Shown one piece after another: positions 21,361 to 32,750 of a stretch of DNA of 64,000 nt. How positions within the stretch are numbered: the stretch's first letter is position 1; every line of letters starts with the position of its first letter. Position numbers and translations under genes: made by a program. The DNA is from Liquidambar formosana (lineage: Eukaryota; Streptophyta; Magnoliopsida; Saxifragales; Altingiaceae), in contig CM077823.1 of the NCBI GenBank assembly GCA_039720395.1, positions 34,306,371-34,370,370 of the forward strand, given 5' to 3'. The notes under the pieces are model-generated. The model did not search any database, was not told the origin of the DNA, and worked only from the letters and a program-made list of their open reading frames with translations.

Positions 21361-24088
21361 GCCAAGAAGTGTGCCCTTAAATGGAAGATGCATGCCTTCC
21401 CTAGTCAATTTTTTACATCTTTACATCTTTCATTCTCAAAGCCAGCCTAGCCCATATGTTTTTTGTAGGGCTGGCTGGCTCTCTCTTTCTGTCCCCCCTA
21501 TGTCCTATCTCTAATGTCACTCTAATAATTTGTCACTTTTATCCTGACTATTAAAATGAAAAAATGACTATTAATGAGAATATTTTTGGAACCCCTTTTG
21601 GACTTTGAAACTCTACAATTTTTTGCACCCAACCCAAAAAAAAAAAAAAAAAAAACCCCTTTAATTTTGGACTATTTAATAAAGACAGACATCATGAGAA
21701 AATTAATTTTTGCAACCCCTCTTGAAAATTGACATGATCACTGAATCGGTGCCACATGTCTTCACCTCTATGTCTCAGCTTTGCATATTGCCTCAAATGG
21801 AGGTCAGCACTTGATGGCCTAAGAAGAGCCACGTGTTGGTAGTTTGATTGGCTGAGTAGAATCAGAGTTGCCGTTGGCTGGAGGACAACCTGTTTATGTA
21901 CACAAAGGCCTAATTAAACTACTGATCTTGAGGCCTCCGTTCTTCGGCCGGCGGCCCCTTAGTGTGATTATTTGAGGGCCCAATCGTCTAAAAAGTAGGG
22001 GGTCAAAAAAAATAAACAAAAACTCTTTAGTGGCCAGGTGACATCGCTCTCATCCAACAAGCATTTTAAGGCCAAGCCCAGACAAGCATGGGAGAGGGAG
22101 GTGACTTAGGTGTCATAGGAGGGCTATTCCCGTTGTAGAGTCCATGGGCCCGAGTGGGCTTTTCGTGATGTTCCCCAAATAAAATAAAAAAAAATTCATT
22201 CCTAACATTTCAAGAATTTTGTATAACTGATAGGAAAATATTGAGAAATCCATTCATGAAGATTTCAAAGTACTTTCCAGTAGGTCCAAATAATTGAGGA
22301 TCCTGCATACTAATAATTTGGGTTTGGGCCCATTGTTCAGTGTTCAAAAAGCAAAGAAATTTCATTGTGGTTTTTCTGACTACACTTGTCGAACACTTCT
22401 AACATTGGTGTGTGAATACTCTTATCAGACACTTTAAAATAGTGAAAAATATTTGAAAAATAGACGAATCCCACCACTTGGACAAGACCTTAAAATTTTC
22501 TTTATCCCATACCCGAGTCCATGTAACATGGTATGACAAAATCAACTTGAACACCGAGCTCTATTACATATGTGTGTGTGAGAAGATGTTGCCAAGCTTG
22601 CTGGTAATCTCTCGGCATCCTACGAGAATCTGGGTTCAATCCCAACTTCACCTCACTCTCTAACCATCTAACCTACTAACCTCTCTATGTAATGATGTTC
22701 TTTGAAGCCAAATAAACACTCACACGTACAAGAGAAAAACAGAATGAAATCCAAAAAGCTTTATTTGTTTCCAGAGAAATCATTTCTAGCAATAAAAGTG
22801 ATTATGCAAGATTGATATTTCTCTTACAATATATAAAATTTCTGTAAATAACTTCTTTCTGAATTAAAAAAGACATAAAAAATTTGCAGCAATGGCCATA
22901 ATTTTGAGAATGATCACCAATGAAAATTTTTCAAAAAGAATTCAGGTAACCGACCCTATGTGGCTATGTAGTTGGGAATAAGGCTTTCTAGTTGAGTTAT
23001 CACTGATGAAAAACAAAATACAAAATAATATACTAGCTATCACATATTCACATAGACTCAAAAGATCAGCATGTTCAATTTGAAGGCTAACTACAAGAAT
23101 TTCTATCAAGAAATGACTTCCACCAAAACCACCTGCGCCAAAACAAAATAATTATGCACCAAGTGATTTTCCCTTACTTGGGATAAGGCTGTAATGAGGG
23201 TGAGGAAAAAAAAGAAAGAAAGACACAAGATTTTGATAGCAAAACCCAAATAATTGAGACAAGGATTTGTTGAGGTCACTTTGAAAGGAAAGTTGGCTAG
23301 AACTCAAGGCTATAATGCATCACATAAACACAATCATCATCAACATTGTCATCAAAATTATCACCATGTCATAATATTGCCAACACATCACAGTCACTAA
23401 TATAACATCATCATACATTACCATCAGATATGTTGGTTATGATATATGACATCCTATCATCACCATCACAGTAATAAACATTCACATAGCACCAATACCA
23501 TCATTACCATAAGTGTATAGCATCATCACTATAACTGTCACCATCATCATTATTGTAATTACAGTTGTCTCACGGCTTCAAAAATAAACAACACCAACAC
23601 TACAATCATCATGTCTATCATATGAGTACCATCATCAATATAATCATCAAACAGGGTAAACCCAAACATTTTCTCTTATGTGTCATAGGCATACGAGTCG
23701 TAAAACTCTGTCCTGGAAGAGAGATTCTAATGCCCCCAATTTTTTATAAAAATCACTATGCTAGTGTATACACAATTCAATGAAATGACATCTTTATTAG
23801 TTACGACATAAATATATCAAAACTAGATTAGAGGGCCAATCAAAATAACAGAGATGAAACGATGATGTTTATCACAAAACAAGCAACAAATGACACCGAC
23901 AATTTGACTAATTCCCTATTGATCATGCTTCTAAAGAGCACATGGCCACAGATGTCAACTTATGTCACCCATTTTTAGGGAGCGATGCCAAGATTCAGGT
24001 TTGAGATAATACAAATATAGCATAAGTCCTAATCAAGGGATTGCATAGATAAAATCTCTTCTTTTTCCCCTCAATATGGGGTATGACC
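21361..24088. other. Intergenic; TCA/ATC-rich low-complexity tract at 23.3-23.7 kb
   Basis: The CYP707A 3' UTR should occupy the first few hundred bases. No other gene is seen. From about 23320 to 23660 the plus strand is dominated by ATC, CAT and ACC triplets in irregular order, a decayed trinucleotide repeat. Open frames across it read His/Ile/Asn-rich and are chance. Confidence 0.5.
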
Positions 24089-24736
24089 TAGGGGTGTTAA
24101 TGGTTTTGGTTAAAACCGAGAATCAAACCGAACCGGGTGGTTTGGTTTGGTTTTTTTGTCATTAGGTTTGGTTATGGAATTAATTTTAGAAAACCGAACT
24201 CAATTGGTTTGGTTTTGGTTTTCAATTTTAAAAAACCAAACCAAACCGAAAAAACCGAAAAATATTTTATATATATATATATATATAAACTTAAAGTTTG
24301 TAAATTCCCAATTCTAATAAGGGTAAAATAGGTAATGGGCTTGTTTTTGTTGATTTTAAGTTTCTTATTGTTTTTCCTTTTTTAGATTGGCATGTATTAA
24401 ACTAGCTATTAATGTTGTGTGTGATATTGATATATGTCAATATGTTTATATTTTGATACAATGTTTGTTTTTTTTAGTTGCTAGTGTAATGCTTTTATTA
24501 AAAATGTTTTTATTTAGAGTTTGGCATGTCATTTTTTTCATTTTCAATTATTTGTTGTGACTTGATAGGTTAAAACCGAAACCGAACCGAACCAAACCGA
24601 AATATAATGGTTTGGTTTGGTTTGGTTTTTTTATAGTATGGTTTGGTTTTGGTTTGAGAGGAACAAAACCAAAGTATAATGGTTTGGTTTGAAATCTCCC
24701 TTAAAACCGAACCAAACCGAACCATTAACACCCCTA
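24089..24736. mobile_element. hAT-like element with GGTTTGGTTT subterminal repeats (648 bp)
   Basis: Ends are TAGGGGTGTTAATGGTTTTG and, as reverse complement of the right end, TAGGGGTGTTAATGGTTCGG. The flanks GTATGACC and GTATGTAT share five leading bases, a decayed 8-bp duplication. Both ends contain many AAACCGAACC words. No transposase. Confidence 0.8.
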
Positions 24737-26050
24737 GTATGTATGAACCTATGCAGTTTCTAGACAGAAAAACAAGTTTCCACAAATAACCTCAATAATC
24801 GGGTATGATCCCTAATCTTCTCGAGAAATATTCTTTCTATGATAAATGAACATCATATTTATTAAATTACGATCTTTCAATACTAATCGGCTTTGAGATG
24901 TTTAAGTCACTGAAAGTAAGTAGCTTCAATCAAATAATAACGTAAGAACTGATCAGTGATCCACAATTCCACACAACCAATATTCATCATTAATATTAAT
25001 TGTTCATTAGGACCATGAAGCTTCAAGTACTGAGACAGAATGATCCATAAAAATGATTGTGAAGAGAACTAGGTTTGTCATTAACCTCTAACTAAATCAT
25101 GTGATCTCTAATGTTTCTAAAGTTATGTTCCATACTAATCTCAAACTTCAAAGTCAAAACACGACACTCCAAACACAACTTACTGCCTGCGTTTTGACAC
25201 AATATTGAATCTAGTAAAATCAAAATTATAACCCAACATTTTAAAATTATGGAAAATTGCTGAAATAATCAATAAATTTAACAGGAATGAGCTAAACTAA
25301 GTGGGTTATGAATTGTTGATAGATTCAGAGTGGCTTAAAATCAAAACAGAATGTCAAATTTCTCATGAGAATGATGGGGTAAATGGGCTGGCAAACTGAA
25401 TGGTAGTCCTCTGTTCAGCCCTTCTAAAAGCTAAGCAATGCACAAGATTTTTATTTTTATTTTTTTTCTGAGAAATGCACAACATTTTTACATTCAAAAC
25501 CGATTCATGGTCTCTAAAAACGAGTAATCACATAAAATCCCCACTACATTTACAGTGACTTGGTTCATGTGAGAAGGGACTATCCACTTCTTGACAATAC
25601 TACATGTAATGGTTTTCTACCGTAATTGCAGAAAAAATGTGTACATATGAGATGAATCGATGAAGACAAAGCTGTGAACCAACACCAACATCAAGCTATT
25701 ACTAAAAAAATATTTGTCCTGTAGCCCCTACCACGAGCTATCCTTGACAGATGATGGTTAAACACCAACACCAAGCTATCACTAAAATCCTGACTCAATG
25801 TGCAGGTACCCCATTAGACTATGTGATGTGGGAAGAGCACCCAATCCATTCTTGACCATTTCATAGACCATCCCCTTACGGACAAGGTCATTTTCTTTTC
25901 TTTTCTTTCCTTTTCCTTTCCTTTCCTTAGTTTTCTCAGCAATCAAACAAAGAGAAAAACATTAAACCAACGCATTCAAAATTCCTAAATAATGAACAAT
26001 AAATCGAACCTTAAAAGCATACCTAGGGTTCAAGCCTCCACAATCGCCTA
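24737..26050. other. Intergenic, no gene seen
   Basis: A partial direct repeat (CACCAACA-CAAGCTAT near 25680 and 25760) and pyrimidine tracts near 25890-25930 are the only structure noticed. Confidence 0.45.
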
Positions 26051-26260
26051 TATAAAAATAACAAAATTAAAAATTAAAGCAACAATGAAAGCCTCAAATT
26101 CCAACAGAGAATATACATGTGTGTGTATGAGAGAGAGAGAGTTAGGGTTAGGGTTTTGGATTGAAGCTCACTTGAATGTCAAGGGAGAAAGGAGGAGGAG
26201 CGACGGGAGCCATTTGAGTAGTCAAGTAGTAAACTGAGCATTAGGAAAAAGAGGGGAATG
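26051..26260 (-). promoter_or_regulatory. Possible orphan 5' end of a minus-strand transcript (telo-box, CT tract)
   Basis: On the minus strand an ATG near 26213 opens the short peptide MAPVAPPPFSLDIQ, followed at once by a GTGAGC donor-like site. Then come a double telo-box (AACCCTAACCCTAA, 26142-26157) and a CT/GA tract. A TATATAG acceptor-like site lies at 26053. Telo-boxes and CT tracts are typical of leaders of translation-related plant genes. No later exon was recognised, so this may be a truncated gene or a noncoding transcript. Confidence 0.25.
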
Positions 26261-26309
26261 GACTGAGTCGACTGAGCAAAAGAGAGTGGACCGAAGGTGT
26301 CGATGCAAT

Positions 26310-26480
26310 GCCGAAAGCCGGTGTGCCGAAGGAATGGGGGGGAGGATGGCGTGCCGAAGGAATGGGTGGAGGATGGCGTGCCGAAGGTGGAAGAAGAGGC
26401 GAAGGCGAAGGCGAAGGCGAAGGCGGAGGAACAGTGGATACGTCGGTGTGAACGACAGTGTGCCGAAGGAATGGGGGGAG
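26310..26480. repeat. GTGCCGAAGGAATGGG minisatellite and GGCGAA hexamer run
   Basis: GTGCCGAAGGAATGGG-type units of about 27 bases occur at about 26320, 26348 and 26459, with a truncated one at 26378. A (GGCGAA)n run fills 26397-26427. The run keeps several frames open on both strands, which explains the spurious open frames here. Confidence 0.8.
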
Positions 26481-26569
26481 GTTTCAGCAAAAGCCGCTCT
26501 CTAGTAAAAATGCCGTAACAAATTTTTTTTTTTTTTTTAAAAAAACTTAATTAATTAAATAATAATAAT

Positions 26570-26596
26570 AAAAGCGGTGTTAGTAACACCGCTTTT
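26570..26596. repeat. 27-bp palindrome AAAAGCGGTGTTA-G-TAACACCGC...
   Basis: Thirteen bases either side of one central G are perfectly complementary. AGCGGT/ACCGCT stems of this type are common in the subterminal repeats of plant CACTA elements, but no CACTA terminus with a 3-bp duplication was found next to it. Confidence 0.7.
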
Positions 26597-26599
26597 AGT

Positions 26600-28110
26600 A
26601 GATTTTTCTTTTTATTTTTTTCTTTTTATTTTTGTTCTTTTGTTCTTGCTTTCTATAATATCAAAAAAAACAAAAACAAATAAAAAAACAAAACAAAAGG
26701 GTAAAACCGAAATTTTTGGCAGGGTATTCATCAAAAAAATTATATTATACATATACTAGAATTTGGAGAGAATTATTATTTTTTGAATAATTGATCAATT
26801 AGAGAAAAATACTAATAAAAAATTATTTTAAAATTTTGAATTTGAAAAATGTGGACGTGATCTATCAAAAAAAAAAAAATGTGGTTATGATGGAGAAATT
26901 ATATGGACTGTTACAAGATAAAGCTAGTAATCACCTTATTTAAACTAAAAGACTATTTTGACTCTAACTTTTATTTCTGTTTTAAAATTTAATAAGGGTT
27001 TTTCTAGTATTTCAATGTATACGTCTCCCATTTAACTGATAGTAAGAGGGTTAAAAGTAAAAATAAATTCTATCAATTATAATTATAAAAAAAATGTGTA
27101 CATCCTACCAAATTTTCAAGTTACTTCCAACCTTTTTATGTATGACCCATTGCAATTTCTCTTACCAATATGGAAAAAATATCTAAAAGCCCGAAAACCA
27201 GACCTTAGCTCAATTCCACATTCACTGGTCAAGGGTCTTTAGAAATTCCATGGAATTGGAATTCCACATCAAATCCACAACCAAACATATTCAGAGGGAA
27301 ATCCTCCAATATTCCATTTGCTATGTTAATTTCAGTTAAACTACAGCAATTTCCAAGCATAATGTAAATAAACACGAACACGGCATCGTATAGGAAGACC
27401 ATCATCGTATCCACAAATTCAAGAGATCGTGTGTATGTGTGTATAAAGAGAGAGAAGTTTATTCGATGATGATATCCTGTTATCTCAGTTTCTCCATGAA
27501 TATATTTGTTCACAGAGAGGAGTTCATGAAGATGAATTGACCATAGCATTATTCTCAATGGGTGGATTAATGCGCAGTAACTCACTCACTCACTCATTCA
27601 GATATACACTTTAGGAAGCAGTGGATTCAACTTCTCACTCTTTTTTAGTCAATTATCAAGTTGTTCTATCTTAAATGAAGAGTGGAGTGGTATCACATTA
27701 TTTAGAAAATTAATTAAGTTGAAGGTCAATACTCCTAATAGCAACAAATATATATAGATTACAGAATTAGGACAAGGGAACATACTTTTTTATTCAATTT
27801 TTTATACAATTTTTAAACCATTGGGTCCCTGAAAAAATGTCAAGTAAAACAATAACCAACATAATACTAAGATCATTGGATCTTGTGAGATCCAGTGACT
27901 TGAAATTGTATAAAAATTGAGTACAAAATTCGTGACTTTGATTTTGATCCTATCATATATTACAGGAAATCGTGAGTATTCTATACGACCAGAGTCTTTA
28001 TGTGTGTGATTGTGAGGAAAATTTTGGGATCACTTATTTCACAATTGTTTATTCCAATAATTATACTGGGTTTGAATAACCTAAACCAAATGCAGCCAAT
28101 TCACACATTA
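26600..28110. other. Intergenic, MITE-like words only
   Basis: Contains GGAATTGGAATTCC-type inverted words near 27240-27330 that recall hAT-derived MITEs; boundaries unresolved. No gene seen. Confidence 0.4.
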
Positions 28111-28113
28111 CGA

Positions 28114-28328
28114 GATTCAGATTTGGATTTGGTGTAGTTACTGCATGGTGCAGTAAACATAGGATCGATGACATGTGGCAAAGAAGAGAAATGGATGACT
28201 GAAATTCGAGAGATGCATTTGACACCCAATGCCTAATAGTCCTCAATTTCTCTTCCTTAACCACGTGTCTTCGATCCTACATTTACTGCACAATATAGTA
28301 AAAGTAGCCAACTGCACCAAATCTGAAT
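28114..28328. mobile_element. Hairpin MITE, GATTTGGTGCAGT family, copy 1
   Basis: Left arm GATTCAGATTTGGATTTGGT and the reverse complement of the right arm GATTTGGTGCAGTTGGCTAC share a long imperfect stem that includes ACTGCA, GTAGGATCGA and GACACGTGG-like blocks. Related copies are at 48619-48834 and 61397-61573. Confidence 0.75.
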
Positions 28329-28644
28329 ACCACACATTACCGTTAATAATCCTCCGATTTCAACTTCATGGAAGGTGCCAATTTGGAATATGTCCCTTTC
28401 TTCTTTTGTTCAACAGGGGCCCGGGATGCCCAATTAGCCTACAAATTTTGTGCTTTTGGACCTTTTGATTTTTGAAGATGAATGGTCGACGTGGGTAATA
28501 AGTTAGCCCTTTTAGGGAGAGTAATAATCCTATGTAGCTTAACTCATTTGGTTAAATTTATTTTCCAATGAATATAGAGTAATTAAGTTAATTAAATAAA
28601 ATTTTTATAAAAAAAAAATATCTATAGCGGGCTAATGTGGCAAC

Positions 28645-29343
28645 TGTTGGAAATTTAAGAGTTTTATTTCAAGGAAGTTACAAAACTTTATTTTTGGAGA
28701 TTTATTTATTCATTTATTTCAGTTTTAAAGAGATTTTATTTACTCTTTTAGTGGTTACCATTTATGTGATAATATTTCTTACCGTTTTATGTTAATGTAC
28801 TAACCATAAGAGTTAATACATTAAATTCTTCCTTTGACTGAACGTTTGGTGTAAGTATACATGGGGCCTATAAAACCAAACGTTCCAGTCATATTGTGCC
28901 TCTTAACGTTCTTATCTTCTCCTTCTTTGTCTTTCTCTCTTCCTCTCTAACTTTCATACTCTATTTCATTTTATTTTATCTATTTTCTTTGGGCAATTTA
29001 GATGCGTTCTTGGCACCTGTCTGCTGTAGACGTGCACTATGGATCAAACCGCCTGAGAGGAACTGGATTGTATCTTGGAGCCGTATACGACTGCCAATAC
29101 CTGCACGTGGGGAGGCGTATGCGACTTTAGGACAGCGAATACGTGCCTCACTAATTCCCTCAGGCTATGTTTTCTATACTTCACTCCTTTTACTTTACTT
29201 GTTAATTTTGATGGATGTATATCTTGTTTTATCATATTGTAAATTTGATATTTTATTTAATAGTGTAATCGTTTATAATATTGTGTATTTTATATTTGTA
29301 TAATTGTTTCTATTAGTGAAGAATTTAAATAAATTTCCCAACA
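28645..29343 (+). mobile_element. Probable solo LTR (699 bp)
   Basis: It begins TGTTGGAAATTT and ends AAATTTCCCAACA, the inverted TG...CA termini of a long terminal repeat. A TATAAAA box lies at 28869-28875, followed by a CT-rich leader and an AT-rich tail. No primer-binding site, gag/pol frame or second LTR is adjacent. The flanks GCAAC and ATGCT do not match, so no target duplication is evident; this lowers confidence or suggests recombination between two elements. Confidence 0.55.
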
Positions 29344-30170
29344 ATGCTGCATTATTTGGAAAAAGCGATGCGCCTACAATAAACATCTTAGGAAAAAAAT
29401 TATTTTCTGTTGATTGTTTGGATAATTGATGAAACCTATAGCCCTTCTGATCTCTAATCCCTCATAATATTAACAAATGGATATCAATACTTCTTAATAA
29501 GTTTATCCCTAACTAATTCAATCAATAAGTGAAGAGATTGCCATTAAATTATCATGTCAGTAGCCTCTTTGTAATTTTCATAACCCAATATAATTTAATA
29601 CCAACCCATGACTAATCCACCAGTTATACCTAAGTTATAAATTAGTTGTGAGGTTCGTACAAAATATCAAGGAAAAAGATAATAAAAAAGGAATTGGCTA
29701 ATCTACCCATTCCTTTTCATAGAACTTATACTTAATCCACCAATGAACATGATCGCCTAGTCAAAAAGACCTAACTTATGAAAATTGGGCTGCGAGGCTG
29801 GTACAAAATGATGAGGAAAAAAGGAAAAAGACTGGCCAAGAGAGATTGGTTAATCCACACATTACACATGAGCCATTCCTTTCACAACCCCACCTTTTCT
29901 TTGTCATTTTCTCTCTCTTCTTCTTCTTTTTTTTTTTTTTTTGGGTTGTTGTTGTTGTTGTTATTGAGACATGGATTAGAAATTTATTACTCCTAGTCAA
30001 TATATATAAATTATTTGAAGGATAAGAATCATTAGACCAAAGGCTATTGACTTATATACCCTCTTAAATACGTAGTTTTTCTCTTTTTAGATACAATGGG
30101 AGGGGTTTGAATCTTTATCTTACTCCTATCATTTACCTTATCTTCTCTCACCACTAGGCTAGTCCCATTT
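29344..30170. other. Intergenic, no gene seen
   Basis: AT-rich with a T-run plus (GTT)n near 29925-29965. Confidence 0.5.
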
Positions 30171-30174
30171 CCTT

Positions 30175-30390
30175 TACCCTCTATTTGGTTCATAGATTTT
30201 ATCAAGGAAAAAAAAGGGAAGGAAAAAAAAAATGAGGAGGAAAAAATAAAATCATATCAAGTCAAAATTATTCTAACTATTCTTTTTTATTCTTCTTCTA
30301 ATTTTTCATTGCAACCAAATAAAGAAAAATAAAATTCTTTATATTTTATTTTATTTTCCTTAATAAAATCCGCAAACCAAACAAAGCTTT
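30175..30390. repeat. MITE with GATTTTAT(C/T)AAGGAAA ends
   Basis: Left: CTCTATTTGGTTCATAGATT; reverse complement of right: CTTTGTTTGGTTTGCGGATT; both continue TTAT-AAGGAAAA. The two arms enclose an AT-rich core. No clear target duplication. Confidence 0.6.
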
Positions 30391-31049
30391 AGAATTGTTT
30401 AGCAATCTTAAAAACTTTGCTAGTTAAAAATAAATTTAACTAATTTTAATTTTACCCCATTTGATAAATCTATTTTTCACCCAATTTAATCCAGTTTTTT
30501 AAGTTTCCATTAAGACCGTCAAGTAGTTTTTCCTCCTCCAGACAGCTTTTTCGCAATGCTTTTGAAGAGTCAACCTGACCTGTCAACATAAAACAACCCA
30601 GTCAATGATCAACAAGAGACGGCGGACTGTGCCAATGCACTATCGTAACAAAACGCAGCTTAAATGCGTATTAAACGCAAGCCCCCACCTCCATTTGGCC
30701 CCATAATGGAATTTATTATACTCCTTTAAGTGGGTGGTCTTAAAATCCATTCCCACATCTCCAAATGTTGTGCCATCAAGAATAGCATTTAGCCAACTAA
30801 CAAGTCTCTCCTTGCTGTCATCAATAATATCTCACACATCAACGACAAGAGGGAAATAAATTTTTTTAAAAAAAAGAAGAAGAGGGAAACCCCCACTTTC
30901 CTGCAAAGTCCAAAAACCCAGAAAATAAAATAAAATATTTCTTTTAGAATGATCACATAGGTGGGCCATCTGGGGACTTGTCTGCCACGTGGCATGACAT
31001 TGATGTGGACTCAAATTTTAGTCTTCTAAAATTCTTTTAACTATTTTAA

Positions 31050-31396
31050 TTCTTTTAACTATTTTACTTAGCCAAATCTTTTTTTTTTCTTTTTCAATGG
31101 TTTAGTTATTTTAATTATCGTTATTTCGAGTAGTTACATTTAGTTAATAAATGTTCGTTAGCTAAATTATTTTTTGTTAAAAAAAATAACACTTATCTTC
31201 TTTATATGCATCATTCCTTTTTTATCTCTCCACTAAATGATTAAAAAAAGAAAAATTATTAATAAAAATTTGAAATATCTCAAAAATAACTAGTATCCTT
31301 AAAGTACTCACTTGAATAGCTAGCTAGCTATTTTAAAAAATATCATTTTACTAGCTAAAGTAACAAAAAATAGCTAGTATTCTTGAAGATGTTCTA
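31050..31396. mobile_element. TAGCTAG-type MITE, copy 1
   Basis: Shares over 300 bases with 49361-49711 and 62094-62442, including GCTAGCTATTTTAAAAAAT and a right end reading GATGTTCTAAA (GAGATGCTTTTAG in the others). This copy is independent of the amylase duplications. The left boundary is approximate. Confidence 0.65.
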
Positions 31397-31399
31397 AAC

Positions 31400-32480
31400 A
31401 AGGTTTACTAGTTGTTAATCCTCTATTTACGTAGATTAAAAAAAGGATTGATTATATGTTACGATTAATCTCACATGCTCATGCAATTCCCTCATAAAAC
31501 ATGTTTCGGGTAACCTAAACGTGGCATAATTCCAAAGAGATTTTAATATTTTATATGACTTTCGAATGTTATGATTATGCATGACTTTGCGTTATAGCAT
31601 ATCGCGTCACTTAAAACATGATTAAACGGACAAAAAGGAGTCGGAAATGTGAAACACATTTAAAATGATTATGGTCCCATTTGTGCGTTTTAAAGGGAAT
31701 TGAGCCATTGTGGTGTTTTATATAATATTGAAGACATAAATCTATCACATTGAACTAAAAAAATTCAACAAAAAGATATCCATCATCACAAATGATAATG
31801 GAAATCCAAAATAATGACATTTCATGAGTTTCTAAATAATTGATCTTATAACACTCATTATAATAATGATTGCAACATTTTTAAATGGTTTTATTTTATT
31901 CTTATTTGTGATGGTGATCATTATTCTCTTTTATTTTTTATGTTTTATTTTTTACTTTGAATTTATGGATTCAATACTTGGAAAAAACTAGCCATAGTTG
32001 TGACAGTCCAACCTTCACACTGTGGATAGATTGCCGCGGCTGTGGCTAGCATGCCTTTTCAATACTTTGTAAATTATACTATAATTGCTTAATTTCTAAT
32101 CAAACGATCTAAAATGTCATAAATGTGTTTACATTTTTCTATCTATCCTATGGAGTGAGTCTTCCATGCAATTGTGACATGGTCAAGTGGTGTCATAAGC
32201 CAATAGGGATCAAGTAAAAGAGGATTGTAAAACAAAAAAGTATAGTAACAATCTCACTTTTTTTTATTTTCATCGACTTATGACACCATCTCACTGTATC
32301 ACAGTTATGTGAAAGTTTTTCTCATATATTATGGTATTGCACGTATGATGCAATATGATGAAAAATGAAACAGCACGCAAAATTGCGTACCGGATCCAAA
32401 CTTACTAACAAAGCACATGATCTCAACCTCTACCCTCCTCATTTCCGCTCTCTTTCTCATCCTTTCTTCGTTTCTCTCTC
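31400..32480. other. Intergenic, upstream of the ceramide synthase gene
   Basis: No coding series seen. The last 100 bases become CT-rich, as expected just upstream of the next gene. Confidence 0.45.
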
Positions 32481-32489
32481 CCTCTCTCT

Positions 32490-32497
32490 CTATATAT
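32490..32497 (+). promoter_or_regulatory. TATA-like box of the ceramide synthase gene
   Basis: TATATATA lies about 260 bases before the ATG between a CT-rich tract and a C/T-rich leader. Position approximate to a few bases. Confidence 0.5.
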
Positions 32498-32628
32498 ATA
32501 CGCACTATTCATACATAATCAACATTCTCCTCTCTCTTGCCTCGACCAGCAAAATCCTCCAGTTTCCTCTCTCGCGCTCGCGCTCTAGAAAACTAGGGCA
32601 AAAACCAGATCCCCCTTCACCTCCGAAA

Positions 32629-32664
32629 ATGGAAGACGTTCACAGGCAATTACCTCATTGCTAA
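32629..32664 (+). CDS. Upstream ORF of 11 codons in the ceramide synthase leader
   Basis: ATG in the fair context CGAAAATGG opens MEDVHRQLPHC and then TAA, 86 bases before the main ATG and in a different frame from it. A second upstream ATG at 32725 overlaps the main start in another frame. Such uORFs can lower translation of the main protein; conservation is unknown. Confidence 0.4.
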   Translation: MEDVHRQLPHC

Positions 32665-32750
32665 GTTTCTGAATCGGAGATCGAAGTCTCAAGCCGTCGA
32701 CCGTTGAGCCGTTCCTTTTGATTGATGCTTCTCTCTCAATTTCTTGTCAC

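Noticed and set aside
22585..22665. GGGTTCAATCCC, a B-box-like motif suggesting a tRNA or SINE
   Set aside because: No cloverleaf, no A-box at the right spacing and no target duplication.
23320..23660. His/Ile-rich coding tract
   Set aside because: Irregular ATC/CAT triplets with stops in every frame; decayed low-complexity sequence.
26142..26157. Interstitial telomere repeat
   Set aside because: Only two TTAGGG units; better explained as a telo-box promoter motif.
26179..26490. 103-codon minus-strand frame rich in Ala-Phe repeats and plus-strand Arg-rich or Lys-Ala-rich frames over the same DNA
   Set aside because: All are products of the (GGCGAA)n run and the minisatellite, which keep several frames open at once.
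28896..29303. 135-codon open frame
   Set aside because: Lies entirely inside the LTR-like element, is T-rich and has no domain.
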